A DNA stretch of 64,000 nt from Edaphobacter dinghuensis (GTDB taxonomy: Bacteria; Acidobacteriota; Terriglobia; Terriglobales; Acidobacteriaceae), in contig NZ_BMGT01000002.1 of NCBI RefSeq assembly GCF_014640335.1, forward strand, positions 806,001-870,000. Direction: 5' to 3'. Every line of letters begins with the position of its first letter. Position 1 is the first letter of the stretch. Below, piece after piece: positions 44,453-55,100 of this stretch. A program made the position numbers and the translations under genes. The notes below the pieces were generated by a model that saw nothing but the letters and a program-made list of their open reading frames with translations, ran no database searches and was not told the DNA's origin.

Positions 44453-46887
44453 ACCAGTCCTTTGTCTAACCTCAGATGTCGAAGTCGCAAACTATTCGCT
44501 ACTACGCTAAACGAACTAAGAGCCATCGCAGCGCTTGCAAGAACAGGACTCAACAACAATCCAAACGATGGATAGAGTGCACCTGCCGCGAGTGGGATCC
44601 CAATAACGTTATAGATGAAGGCCCAGAATAGATTCTGGTACATGATGCGCATGGTGCTACGCGATAATGAGATCGCCATAGCCACGGTGGTGAGGTCGTC
44701 ACGCATCAGCATTACGTCTCCCGCTTCCATCGCAATGTCTGAGCCGTTGGCCATGGCGAGCCCTACATTGGCCTGTGCTAATGCCGGCGCATCGTTGACG
44801 CCGTCTCCAACCATGGCCACAACACGATGTTCGCGTTGTAAGCGACGAACGGTATCTACCTTACCTGCAGGAAGCACTCCGGCAACGACCTCATCGATGC
44901 CGACCCTGCGAGCGATGGCGTTTGCCGTACGCTCGTTGTCTCCCGTCAGCATGACCACTCGAAGCCCCTCCGCACGCATTTGCCGAATAGCGTCAGCAGA
45001 AGTTGGTTTTACCGTATCGGCGACGGCAATAATACCAGCCAGCTTGCCGTCGATCGCGAGCCATAGCGGTGTCTTACCCTCTTCGGCGAAGTACGCTGCT
45101 TTTGTTTCTAAATCTGTTGTATCGATGCTGTACTTTTCCATTAAGGCCAGACTGCCTATTAACACGGCGTTTCCATCAACTAGTCCGACAACACCGAGCC
45201 CCGGCACTGAAGTGAAGTCTTCAACCAGCGCAAGACCCAGCTGACGTCCTTGGGCGTAACGCACAATTGCTTCCGCCAGAGGATGTTCACTGGCGCGTTC
45301 CAAGGCTGCAGCGAAGCTGATTATTCGATCCTCGGAGTTATCTGCTTCCTCGCGATCAAGACGGTCGCTCTCTGCTTTTGCAAGCAGAATATCTGTGACC
45401 TGAGGGAAGCCAACAGTGATCGTGCCAGTCTTATCGAGTGCGACGGTATCAACTTTCTTCAAAAATTGTAGGGCCTCTCCTTTTTTAATAAGGATGCCAA
45501 GAGCTGCTCCGCGCCCTGTAGCTACCATGACGGCTGTGGGGACAGCCAGCCCCATAGCACATGGGCAGGCAATTACAAGGACAGTAACCGCAGCCGCGAA
45601 AGCCTGCATCATTCCAGCATCTGACGCAAAAACTCTCCACACAAAAAAGGTGGTGACAGCGATGCCGAGCACTGTTGGCACAAAGATCGCGCTCACACGA
45701 TCGGCGATCTTCTGAATGGGGGCTCGCGCTCCCTGAGCCTCACGCAGCAACCGCACGATCTGTGACAGCGCGCTGCTCGCTCCTAGCGTTGTAGCGTGAT
45801 ATTGAAACGATCCATGCTGATTGAGAGTGCCTCCTATGACTCGAGATTGCGGAACCTTCTCGACAGGCAATGATTCGCCAGTGAGCATGGACTCGTCCAC
45901 GCTGCTCTTTCCCGAAGAAACTAAACCGTCAGTAGGAACTCGCTCTCCAGGACGCACCAGAACGAGATCGCCCTCATGAATCGAGTCAAGAGGAACTCTT
46001 GTCTCGATGCCTTCCACCAATAAAGTCGCAGTCTTTGGTTGCAGATGTACGAGCTTACGCAAAGCTGCTGTCGTCTGCCCCTTTGCCCTGCCTTCAAGCG
46101 CATTGCCGGTCAACACCAACCCAATAATTAATATGACCGCTTCAAAGTAAACGTCAGGAGAGATGCCGTGGGCTATAAAAAAATGAGGTGCAATTGTGCT
46201 TGCGGCAGAATAAAGAAACGCTGCACCAGTTCCCAGAGCCACAAGCGTATTCATGTCGGTAGTTTTATGTCGCAACGCCGACCAGGCTTTGACATAGAAG
46301 CTACGGCCTGCCCAAACAATGATGAATAGAGCAAGCGCAAAGAGAAGCCAGCGCATTGTGTCGCCGTGAATCTGGTATATCCAAGGCAGTAGACGATGCA
46401 GAACTGGATTGAGCAGAGCGATGCTCCATGTCATCAAGGGATCATTCATGTGCTCCATCCCCTGCGTATGACTCATGCTCATCAATGGCATCGACAACAC
46501 CATCGATATAACTCCAGCCGCCACGCTTACCGCAGCCTTCAGGCGAAGCTGCTTATATTCGAGCGCCTGCTGCTCGTCGTGGCGCTCCTGCTCCTCGAGC
46601 ACTGACTCTTCCAGAAGCGGAGTTGCCGCGCCGTAACCGATCTCCTGAACAGCCTGTACTAGTTCGGGAGGCGAGGTCATTCTCGGATCAAAAGTAACGG
46701 TCGCATTGTGCAGCATAAGATTGACAGTCGCATCTTTTACACCTGCCCCGGCTGCAAGCGTTCGCTGAATGAATGATTGGCATGCTGCACAGGTCATTCC
46801 GGAGATAGCAAGAGTAACGTGATCGAGCGACTGCGAATCTTCGGCAGAAGTCACGATGTTTTCGATTTTTGCATCGTTTAATGCCAT
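44449..46887 (-). CDS. copA: Copper-exporting P1B-type ATPase
   Basis: 812 residues from the chosen start. One N-terminal heavy-metal domain with GMTCAAC (Cys33, Cys36). Eight membrane helices, with the metal-site motif [10 protein letters not shown] in helix 6. The actuator loop has [12 protein letters not shown], the phosphorylation site is DKTGTITVG, the nucleotide domain [10 protein letters not shown], and the hinge [32 protein letters not shown]. It pumps Cu(I) from the cytoplasm. The frame is open to a TTG at 46929, which would overlap copZ by 29 bases. I prefer ATG 46887, 13 bases after copZ, although no strong ribosome binding site is seen for either. Confidence 0.96.
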   Translation of the reverse strand: MALNDAKIENIVTSAEDSQSLDHVTLAISGMTCAACQSFIQRTLAAGAGVKDATVNLMLHNATVTFDPRMTSPPELVQAVQEIGYGAATPLLEESVLEEQERHDEQQALEYKQLRLKAAVSVAAGVISMVLSMPLMSMSHTQGMEHMNDPLMTWSIALLNPVLHRLLPWIYQIHGDTMRWLLFALALFIIVWAGRSFYVKAWSALRHKTTDMNTLVALGTGAAFLYSAASTIAPHFFIAHGISPDVYFEAVILIIGLVLTGNALEGRAKGQTTAALRKLVHLQPKTATLLVEGIETRVPLDSIHEGDLVLVRPGERVPTDGLVSSGKSSVDESMLTGESLPVEKVPQSRVIGGTLNQHGSFQYHATTLGASSALSQIVRLLREAQGARAPIQKIADRVSAIFVPTVLGIAVTTFFVWRVFASDAGMMQAFAAAVTVLVIACPCAMGLAVPTAVMVATGRGAALGILIKKGEALQFLKKVDTVALDKTGTITVGFPQVTDILLAKAESDRLDREEADNSEDRIISFAAALERASEHPLAEAIVRYAQGRQLGLALVEDFTSVPGLGVVGLVDGNAVLIGSLALMEKYSIDTTDLETKAAYFAEEGKTPLWLAIDGKLAGIIAVADTVKPTSADAIRQMRAEGLRVVMLTGDNERTANAIARRVGIDEVVAGVLPAGKVDTVRRLQREHRVVAMVGDGVNDAPALAQANVGLAMANGSDIAMEAGDVMLMRDDLTTVAMAISLSRSTMRIMYQNLFWAFIYNVIGIPLAAGALYPSFGLLLSPVLASAAMALSSFSVVANSLRLRHLRLDKGLV

Positions 46888-46900
46888 TAGGCCTGCCAGC

Positions 46901-47113
46901 TTACTGATCGAAATGCCCGTGAAAACCAATGCTGTTTATGGCGGCAACAATGCTCTCTGCAGCCGTTTCCTCTGGATCAAATGTCATGTGTGCTGAACCT
47001 ACTTCAACAGAATTCAGATGGAGCCCATTAACCTTCTTAAGCACATCCGTCACCCTGCGCACACAGGCTTCGCAATGCATTCCGTCAATCGATAACCTCA
47101 TTGATTCCTTCAT
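46901..47113 (-). CDS. copZ: Copper chaperone CopZ-like protein
   Basis: 70-residue heavy-metal-associated domain: [70 protein letters not shown] has the M-x-C-x2-C loop (Cys14, Cys17) and the ferredoxin-like fold pattern. It delivers Cu(I) to CopA. The ATG at 47113 has a strong ribosome binding site (CAGAGGAGAG). It is the first gene of copZ-copA-csoR, controlled by the operator at 47144-47160. Confidence 0.9.
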   Translation of the reverse strand: MKESMRLSIDGMHCEACVRRVTDVLKKVNGLHLNSVEVGSAHMTFDPEETAAESIVAAINSIGFHGHFDQ

Positions 47114-47143
47114 TGCATCTCTCCTCTGTCTAATTGTATGCCC

Positions 47144-47160
47144 ATACCCCCTATAAGTAT
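47144..47160 (-). promoter_or_regulatory. CsoR operator overlapping the cop promoter
   Basis: ATACCCCCTATAAGTAT on the plus strand, a pseudo-palindrome of ATAC...GTAT with a C run, matching the CsoR operator type of B. subtilis copZA. On the minus strand it overlaps a candidate -10 box TATACT (47156-47161). It lies 31 bases upstream of the copZ start codon. Confidence 0.6.
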
Positions 47161-47305
47161 ATAAATAGCAATTCTGATGCAAATTTCATGAATACTTATG
47201 TTTCTGTCGCCTTTTGATAAGGTCAGGACGTATCATTCTGAAAATCGGTAAGACGAGCACGTTAAGGCACTTCCATTCAAATAATCAGGGGGCGGAGACG
47301 GCACC

Positions 47306-49768
47306 ATGAACCTGACGCGACGCAAACTTTTGGTGAACACGAGCTATGCTGCCGCAGGAATTTTAGTGACAAGAACTACAACGCCTACAAGACTTTGGGC
47401 CGAATCTCCCTCTCTGGCTCCATATTTGACCGGCTTGCGAATGGCAGCTACGCCGGCCACAGCTTACAAGGCATATCGTTCGAAGACAGTTACCAATCCC
47501 AACATCACGACCTGGGTCCAATTGGATCTGGGATCGAGTATGGCGATCGATGCTATCCAGCTATTCCCTGCCTCCGAAAAGATGTATCCGGGCCGCGATC
47601 AGTACTATGCCGGAGAGGGTTTTCCTCTGCGCTTCAAGATTGAGGCAGCGAACGATGCGGAGTTTAGCCAGCCAAAGATGATCGCCGACTTTACTGAGGT
47701 CGATTTTCCCGATCCGAAAGATCACATCACACAATACGCGGCGCATGAAATGTACGGCCGTTACGTGCGAGTGACCGCGACGAAGTTGCGCCCGGTAAAG
47801 ATACAACCGGCGAGGGAGTCGGCATCCTTTAGCACCCAACCGGTGGACAGCAAAGATTTATCTCTGATAATTGCAAAGATCGGAGTATTGTCAGGCAGTC
47901 GTGACGTCGCCGTTGGCTGTAAAGCTATGGCCGATGCAGAGTACGGAAACACGGATGAGTTGAAACAACTGACACGTCCTGCCCGGCAGGACGGAGAAGA
48001 AATACGCCGTGATAATCCTCGCGCCGTAACCGATTCCAAAACATGGCAACCGCCAAAGCTCAAAGCGCTCACGCCAAAAAGCGGAGTAACGCTTAACGGC
48101 GGCATATTTGAGCGCGCAATGCGCAATAACATCGAATACTTATTGGGCTCTTATTCCACGGACGATCTTTTGCGCCAGTTCTATGAGCGAACGGGAAAGA
48201 TCAAGAACTTCAAACCCACCGGTTCTCAAATCTTTTGGGAAGAGGATCTCGCCGGCTCCAACGCAGGCCGGTTTCTAATGGGTGCCGGAAATACAGTGCG
48301 CTGGATCGATGACCCTGAACTTCAACGCCGCCTGAGTGTGGTCGTCGATGGAATAGAGGAGTGCCGCCAGCCGAACGGCTACATCATGGCCTATCCGGAA
48401 GATACGATCTTCTACTCTGAGCGCGCGGCCTATACGCGAGCGTGGCTCACGCACGGCCTGCTGGAAGCCGCCTACAGCGGCAACACGAAAGCGTTGCCCA
48501 TGCTGCGCGGCTACTACGATTGGTTTAATCAACAAGCATTTTTGCCGGACATGTTGCGGGGTGCGATCCAGGGCGGGCAAGGCATGGTCGCGAACACCCG
48601 GGTAGGAACGAGCCCAGTAGGCAAACCGGCCGATGCCCAGGTTATACAGCGTTACTATCAGGAAGATGCGTGGCTGCACGGCCTCGCGAAGCGGGAGAAA
48701 GAGCAGGTATGGCAGTATCCTTACGATCGACCACACTGCTATCTGCTGACTAATCTGGAAGCCTACCTTGACATGTATCTCATCACAGGAGACCAGCGCT
48801 ACTACGATGCTGTTCTTGGTGCCTGGGAACTCTATCGCTCTCATTGGCAGCAAGCCGGCGGAAGTATCTCCATCATCGAATTTGAAGAAGACCCACCAGA
48901 TAGCAATTATCTGAGGCAGCATTTAGGCGAACTGTGTGGCAGCAGCTTTTGGGTGTTTCTCAATCAGCGCTTTCAGCAGCTGCACCCTGACGATGAGAGG
49001 TTCGCGACAGAAATCGAAAAGTCTATCTACAACGTCGGAATCGCGAACCAGGATGGCGGGATTGGACTGCGTTACCACACGATCCTTGAAGGGAGAAAAG
49101 AGAAGTCTACGCATCAGAATACATGCTGCGAAGGGCAAGGAACGCGACTGCTCGGCTCGCTTCCGGAACATATTTATTCCATCTCTCCGGATGGGCTATA
49201 TCTCCATCTCTACGAGCCCTCCACAATTCGCTGGCAACAGAGCAATCAGCCTATGCAGCTAACGATCGAGACCCGCTTTCCGATGGAGACCAAAGTTCTC
49301 GGCACAATAATGGTCAAAGCTCCCACACAGGCCAATCTGAAGATCCGAGTTCCCTCCTGGGCTGCCAGTGCAATGCATCTCTCGGTTAATAGCAACCCGG
49401 CCGGTGTAGGCGAACCAGGAACTTACGTCGCGCTCAACCGCCAGTGGCGTGACGGTGACACCATCGAGTTCACACTTCCGGCAACAGTTCAGGCCAAGCA
49501 GTACACTGGCGCGGACCAGATCGACGGTCAGATGAGATATTCCTTCGAATATGGTCCTATTCTGCTTGCGGCCGTGGGCTCGTCGAGGGCCGGTCTTTCT
49601 TTCGATGGCGACCACAGCCTAGAACACATAGCCAGCCAACTGGAAACGATCGAAGGCTCTCCTCTGCATTTTGCAGTTCGCGGAAACCCCAGCGTCACGT
49701 TCATGCCCTATTGGCAAATTTCTGAAGAAGAGTTCACATGCTATCCATGCGTACGTTCTTTGGCCTGA
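47306..49768 (+). CDS. Tat-exported GH127-type beta-L-arabinofuranosidase candidate with N-terminal CBM-like domain
   Basis: 820 residues. A twin-arginine signal (LTRRKLLVNTSYAAAGILV) precedes an F5/8-type-C-like beta domain (about 40-210: TTWVQLDLGSSMAIDAIQLFPAS, YGRYVRVTATKLRP). The (alpha/alpha) barrel of the GH127/DUF1680 family follows (GGIFERAMRNNIEYLLGSYSTDDLLRQF, YIMAYPED, YYDAVLGAWELYRSH). Zinc-cysteine catalytic residues are all visible: Glu542 and Cys544 in GELCGSS, Cys607 and Cys608 in NTCCEGQG. In characterised members the second of the four cysteine/glutamate ligands pairs with a cysteine nucleophile that removes terminal beta-L-arabinofuranose. Exact specificity (GH127 or the related GH146) cannot be decided. 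Located just upstream of a convergent glycosidase. Confidence 0.85.
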   Translation: MNLTRRKLLVNTSYAAAGILVTRTTTPTRLWAESPSLAPYLTGLRMAATPATAYKAYRSKTVTNPNITTWVQLDLGSSMAIDAIQLFPASEKMYPGRDQYYAGEGFPLRFKIEAANDAEFSQPKMIADFTEVDFPDPKDHITQYAAHEMYGRYVRVTATKLRPVKIQPARESASFSTQPVDSKDLSLIIAKIGVLSGSRDVAVGCKAMADAEYGNTDELKQLTRPARQDGEEIRRDNPRAVTDSKTWQPPKLKALTPKSGVTLNGGIFERAMRNNIEYLLGSYSTDDLLRQFYERTGKIKNFKPTGSQIFWEEDLAGSNAGRFLMGAGNTVRWIDDPELQRRLSVVVDGIEECRQPNGYIMAYPEDTIFYSERAAYTRAWLTHGLLEAAYSGNTKALPMLRGYYDWFNQQAFLPDMLRGAIQGGQGMVANTRVGTSPVGKPADAQVIQRYYQEDAWLHGLAKREKEQVWQYPYDRPHCYLLTNLEAYLDMYLITGDQRYYDAVLGAWELYRSHWQQAGGSISIIEFEEDPPDSNYLRQHLGELCGSSFWVFLNQRFQQLHPDDERFATEIEKSIYNVGIANQDGGIGLRYHTILEGRKEKSTHQNTCCEGQGTRLLGSLPEHIYSISPDGLYLHLYEPSTIRWQQSNQPMQLTIETRFPMETKVLGTIMVKAPTQANLKIRVPSWAASAMHLSVNSNPAGVGEPGTYVALNRQWRDGDTIEFTLPATVQAKQYTGADQIDGQMRYSFEYGPILLAAVGSSRAGLSFDGDHSLEHIASQLETIEGSPLHFAVRGNPSVTFMPYWQISEEEFTCYPCVRSLA

Positions 49769-49795
49769 TCTATTGGCTACCGATAAGCACTGCGC

Positions 49796-52027
49796 TCAAG
49801 CTCTATCGTCAGGCAATGCTTTTCGATAGATCATGACCGGCTGACGCGCTTGTACGTCTACAGTTACACGTTGTCCAATATGCTGAAGATTGGCTGACTC
49901 TCTTCCTGTTGGCGACAGAACCGTTGCCGCCACTTCCCCAGGATTCCAGTCAGCAGGAAGAGTCGCAGTGAGTGAAGCATCTGTAACGCTATACATCGCG
50001 ATACGGTCTTTGCCAAGAGGACAAAATGTTGCGCCATCTCTCGCCACTTCAGCTCCATCCAGGAATACTGAGTAACTCTGCTTCTTCCAATCGATGTCTA
50101 CGTGGTTGCCTGTACCTTCCAGTGTTGTGACGGTCTGATCGAGGTTACGCTCGAATCCTTCAATGTTGAGAGGATGAAGCCTGAACCACGGAACCATTGC
50201 TAAATAGAAAGAATCGAGCATCTGGTCCAGGGAATCGCTGCCATTGAAGATGCTGTGTTGCGCCTCACCGTAAAACATCATTAGCAAAAGCGAAAGCGTA
50301 TCGATGCTTTTCGCGCGTCCCCATAAAGCACTTTTACGATAGACCATGGAAAGCATCGGAATGGGCTTGCCACCAAAAGGACATGGCTTTGGCCCTCCGG
50401 CATACCAACTCATGCTCATCTTTCCAATAAATGGATAACGAAGTCCCTCTGAAGTGACATCTACTCCGTGCTTCTTAAACTCGTCCAGTACCTTGTAACG
50501 GCCAGCATAGAGATTTCGTATCCCACTCGCAGGACGTTTGCGATCCCAGTCGTTGCGAATGGCAAAGTATGAGAGCACATCAACGTGGATTGTTCCCGGC
50601 AGTTTGTATCGTTCGCATGTATACCGAACGCGCTCAGAACCCGGCCCTTCCATATATTTTGCGAGCCCCTGAATGTAGGATTCTTCTCCAGTCCACTCGC
50701 GGCTCTTCCACAGATCGCCATCCGGCTTGCGCGCAATCATTGCTTCGTTCCATGCAGGACTGCTGCGATAGGCGTCGTCATAGTTGTCCGAAAGGCTCAC
50801 TGTAGCATTCAACGGCTTGGCCCGCTCCATCAGGTGCATCATGCCGTCATAGCCTCCGACACGCTCATTGACAACATTCACCGCAGGATAGCCAGTATCT
50901 TTACCCCGGAATTGCCAACCCCACAGATGCACCAGTTGCGGCGCGCCATCGGTCATTGCATGGATGTTGCGAATCATCTCTTCGCAGTGTTCAAAAGTAG
51001 CTGACGGTTTGGGAAACTTCGGTTCGTCAACCCGGATTCCATAGATGAACTTGTCGTCGTAAAAATGGTTTGGAATCTTAGGCATTCGTGCGCGCACCAG
51101 TCGCGCTCCGTCAAGCCAACTCAGACTCGTACCGGAGGTGGACGGTTCAAGGAAATCGAGACGACACGCGGATCGCTGCTCAACAAGCAGGTTTGGAGTC
51201 GCTTGATTACCACAGTCTCTGGGCTTGCCGCGGCCCAGGTTCATGTCGTAGCAGGCTCCCCCGTCAACGCGATGGACCTTTGTCGTTCCCATGGACACGC
51301 TCCGATTTGGAGCTGTACCTGAGACCGCGAGAAGAGTTCCATCCATGTAGGCGGTTGTCTCCTGCACGCACACTGCGCCAGAGTGTCCCGTCATGACGAC
51401 AGGAAGAACACCGTTGATCTCTCCCCAGAATGTATTCAGGCCAAGCTTGCCTGCTTGTGCTTCGCGGAGTACAACCATGTCTCCACCATCATCGCCATGC
51501 GCTAGCCAGGCGGCACTATCCTCTTCGCCTACGCTTACAAGCGTTGGCATAGAGAGCGAGATCAGCTCGAAACCGGATTCCTCGCGCACGCCCTCCAATG
51601 TCACGTTAACTGTATTGCCTTCAAGGATGTAAGACAGCATGAATGTTGCGGCTCGTGCGCCGGAGCTTACCGACACAAAGTGAAAGTCCGCCCTGTTTCG
51701 TAAGGCCGAATGGCTCGCTGGCCGTACTTCGACATCATCGAACGACCACGGATGATGACGGCAGACGCGCGCTTTCAGAGGAACTCCAGCGCTTTCGCCG
51801 CGAAAGACGACGCCTGATCTTCTCAATTGGTACGAGAGCGGCAGACCATTGGCGCTGTCCAACGTCACTTCAAGCGATGAAGAACGCAAGACCACGGGCT
51901 GCTGCCCTGAGCGAATCTCCTGAGCGACGAGCTGCGGAAATATCTTCCGGCTACCCGTAACTGCAATACCAGCAGCACCGAGCTTCAATAGCTTTCTACG
52001 ATTTAGATCTGTATCGGTTTCGCGCAT
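49796..52027 (-). CDS. Tat-exported GH101/DUF5696-like glycosidase candidate
   Basis: 743 residues. A twin-arginine signal (LNRRKLLKLGAAGIAVTG) is followed by a beta-sandwich part (about 50-330: LEVTLDSANGLPLSYQLRRSGVVFRGE) and a barrel-like part. Two acidic residues fit a retaining catalytic pair: Asp483 in GTIHVDVLSYF and Glu527 in VDVTSEGLRYPF. The order and spacing resemble GH101 endo-alpha-N-acetylgalactosaminidases (VYxDV...E) and the related DUF5696 proteins. The substrate is unknown. ATG 52027 has CAGGGA at a good distance; the frame is open to 52105. It follows the receptor gene by 96 bases on the same strand and is likely its partner. Confidence 0.55.
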   Translation of the reverse strand: MRETDTDLNRRKLLKLGAAGIAVTGSRKIFPQLVAQEIRSGQQPVVLRSSSLEVTLDSANGLPLSYQLRRSGVVFRGESAGVPLKARVCRHHPWSFDDVEVRPASHSALRNRADFHFVSVSSGARAATFMLSYILEGNTVNVTLEGVREESGFELISLSMPTLVSVGEEDSAAWLAHGDDGGDMVVLREAQAGKLGLNTFWGEINGVLPVVMTGHSGAVCVQETTAYMDGTLLAVSGTAPNRSVSMGTTKVHRVDGGACYDMNLGRGKPRDCGNQATPNLLVEQRSACRLDFLEPSTSGTSLSWLDGARLVRARMPKIPNHFYDDKFIYGIRVDEPKFPKPSATFEHCEEMIRNIHAMTDGAPQLVHLWGWQFRGKDTGYPAVNVVNERVGGYDGMMHLMERAKPLNATVSLSDNYDDAYRSSPAWNEAMIARKPDGDLWKSREWTGEESYIQGLAKYMEGPGSERVRYTCERYKLPGTIHVDVLSYFAIRNDWDRKRPASGIRNLYAGRYKVLDEFKKHGVDVTSEGLRYPFIGKMSMSWYAGGPKPCPFGGKPIPMLSMVYRKSALWGRAKSIDTLSLLLMMFYGEAQHSIFNGSDSLDQMLDSFYLAMVPWFRLHPLNIEGFERNLDQTVTTLEGTGNHVDIDWKKQSYSVFLDGAEVARDGATFCPLGKDRIAMYSVTDASLTATLPADWNPGEVAATVLSPTGRESANLQHIGQRVTVDVQARQPVMIYRKALPDDRA

Positions 52028-52123
52028 GTCATTCCCTGGCACTGCCGTAGTCATGGGCGGAAAGATCAGCGTCGTTACACACCTGATCTTTCCTTCCCAG
52101 TTCATCGTGTATTTCAGCGAAGT

Positions 52124-55100
52124 TTAGAACGTGATCTTCGCACCGAACTGAAGCTCGCGCGGAGTATTTCCGAGCGTCGTTGCTAGTCCGGCAGAAGAGT
52201 TTCCGATCGTAGTGCCCGGGCCACCCGGAATAACAACGTTGTAGGTGTTGAACGATTCGGCACGAAGCTCCAAATTGAAACCTTCGTACAACGGCGTCAC
52301 CTTCACTAACGAAAAATCCAGGTTGTTGTAGTTAGGTAAGCGATAGATCATCTTGCCCATGTTTCCATAAGAGCCACTGGGAATAGCAAAGGCACTGGGA
52401 TTGAATTCGCAGACGCCGCTAGCGCCGCGCTTACCGATTGGAGTGGCCCCGCAAGATCCCTGCATCGGATTACCGACAACGTTCGGCCGGGAGTACCCCG
52501 TCACGGAGCCATTGTCGCCGGAGATATTTGCCGGATCACCTCCTACGCCAAGGTTATACGGCTGACCTGAGCGTGCCTGGAAGACATAGTTAGCAGTGAT
52601 TCCTCCGAGGAGATATGAGAGCCATCCACTCTGCGCCCATTGCTGCCCCTTTCCAAACGGCAGCCCATAGACAGTGCTCCAGGTGAAGAAATGGCGAGTG
52701 TCATACGACGAGACTCCATACGCGTTTCGAGGCGTAAAGAAGCTCTGCACAACCGACCCGCCTCCAGTTCCATTCTCCGCATTGAACCATCCGCTGCTGT
52801 TGTCCAGGTTCTTCGACCAGGTGTAGGAGATAATCGTGTTCAATGAACGGGACATGCGCTTTTGGAACTGTGCAAGCAGCGCGTTGTAATTGGCGTATCC
52901 GGTATCCGTCGAATAGTGCCATCCAGGCGCCATCCACGGCATGTATTTGTAAGTATCGATCGTTGTCAGCGGTGTTCCAGCAGGGGAAGCATGAGACGCC
53001 GCGTTCGCAAAACCGGTGAAGTCCAGCCGTGTGCTCTTCGAACCCGCGTATCCGAGAGTGAAGACCGAGTTCGCTCCAACCTGCTGCTGCACTTGCAGGT
53101 TGTACTCGACAGCGCGCTGGTCCTTGAAGTTAGGCGCGCTCACGTAGCCACCACCGGTAGAAAGCCATGGCGTGGCCGCGATCACTGGATTGGGAAAGTT
53201 GCCCTCAAGGCTGGTGATCTGCGTGAGAGGATTGCCTGCGCCTCCTTGCCAGACACCATTTTGAGAGAAGTTAACCTGCTGTGCCGAGATGCCGGTCGTC
53301 CAAGGCCATGTCGGGCCTTCGATATTGTTTTGTACCCATTGGCTGCGGGCCGTGATGGTGTCGTACAGAATACCGACTCCGCCATTCACAACAGTCTTGT
53401 CATGCGCCTGGTATGCAAAACCTAGCCTCGGACCGATGTTGTCCTTGATAGCTGCCCCAGCCTGCTGCTCTCCATTTGCGAAGACGATATTGGCGTTGTG
53501 AGGTACAGAATCAAGTCCTCCAGGGATGCAAGGATTTGAGAACGTTGAAGTACATGCAGCCACTTGTTTCTGAATGATGTATCGCTGATTCGGAATGTCG
53601 AGAGCGTTGGCCAGCCTGTCATTCAGCATGTGGATTGCAGGGATGTAGTCGTACCGGATACCTGCGTTAATCGTCAGTTTGGAAGACGCTCGCCAAGAGT
53701 CCTGTATGTAGCCCGACCACAGCGACATGCTGAAGTAGTCCTCCGAGAAGTCGGGGTTTTGTGCCGTAAAGGTCGCAGGAAGCCCTAGCAGAGCGGATGC
53801 CAACGAATTGCCTGTCTTCGAAGCATTGATGTTGCTTGTCGTCGAATCGCTGAACGTGAACTGCTGATAGAGGTTGCGCTGCAGACGATTCTGATACATA
53901 TAATCAACGCCTGCCTTCAGTGTGTGGCTGGCTTTGATCCACGTAATGCTGCCGCCGCCATTAATGACAGGATTGCCGCGATAAAGAGTGCCCTCATGGC
54001 CGGCGTTCGAAGTGCTGTACGGACCAGCCAGATTGATGTACATGCCTCCATACTGGGCCAGGTTCGAAAACCCTGCCTGCTCTGCTGCGCTGTATCCTCC
54101 CGGTGCGGCGGCCTGACTGAACTGATAAGGCTTCAGCATCGCTCCGCCTCGTACATCCATGATCAGATTTGGACCGAAGACGTGGGTGTATCCGCCGCCG
54201 AAGTTATACGCATGATAGTGCGAGACATTGGAGCTCACCGTACCTGCAACTGGCGAAGTGTCATAGACCCACATCTGACTGATTCGGCCAAAGCCGAAGT
54301 TCTTATCGCTCTTATGAAAGTCCAACCGAAGCTGATAGCTATTGTTGTTATCGATGTTAGGTCTGCTCTCTACGAAGTTATATCCCGACGGCTCGGAGCT
54401 TGCTGCATTGGGCGCAAGATAATAAGCCTTCATGTAGGCCTGCATCGTCGGATTCAGAAGAGATGTAGGCACCTTCAGGCAAGGTGTTCCCCCTGTCTGT
54501 ATGCCATTGGGGTTTGGCGCAATCGGATTACCGGAAGCATCGCATTGAAACCGCTGCACCGTGCATTTTCCTCCAGAGCATGTGGTCGAGTAAGGATTGA
54601 AGATCGGATTCTGGTAGTACGAATATGCCGTGCTGGAGAAGTCGCCTCCCAGCTCCTGCTCGGTCGGAACCAACGCTTGCGAAAGAACTGGCTTACTGTA
54701 ACGCCAGCCTTCATAAGCTCCAAAGAAAAAGAGCTTGTCTTTGAAGATTGGCCCACCGACAGCCGCACCAAACTCGTTCTGTACATAGTGTCCCGGCGGA
54801 GCAGGCGTTGTGGTTGGTGTGCCAGGCGCGCAGCGGCCTACCGAACAGAAATCAGAGAAGGAATTGCGCGCATCAAAAAGATTGTTCCTGTCGAACTCCC
54901 ATATCGAACCATGAAATTGATTGGTGCCAGACCGCGAAAGCATGTTGATGACTCCACCCGTCACCACTCCAAACTCCGCGCTGTCCATGTGCGATTGCAT
55001 CTTGAACTCCTGCATCGCATCGATGATCGGCAGAAACCCATAGATGGCACCGCGAAGGTCGGTGTTGACGATTCCATCCATCAAATAAAAGGTCTCGCGA

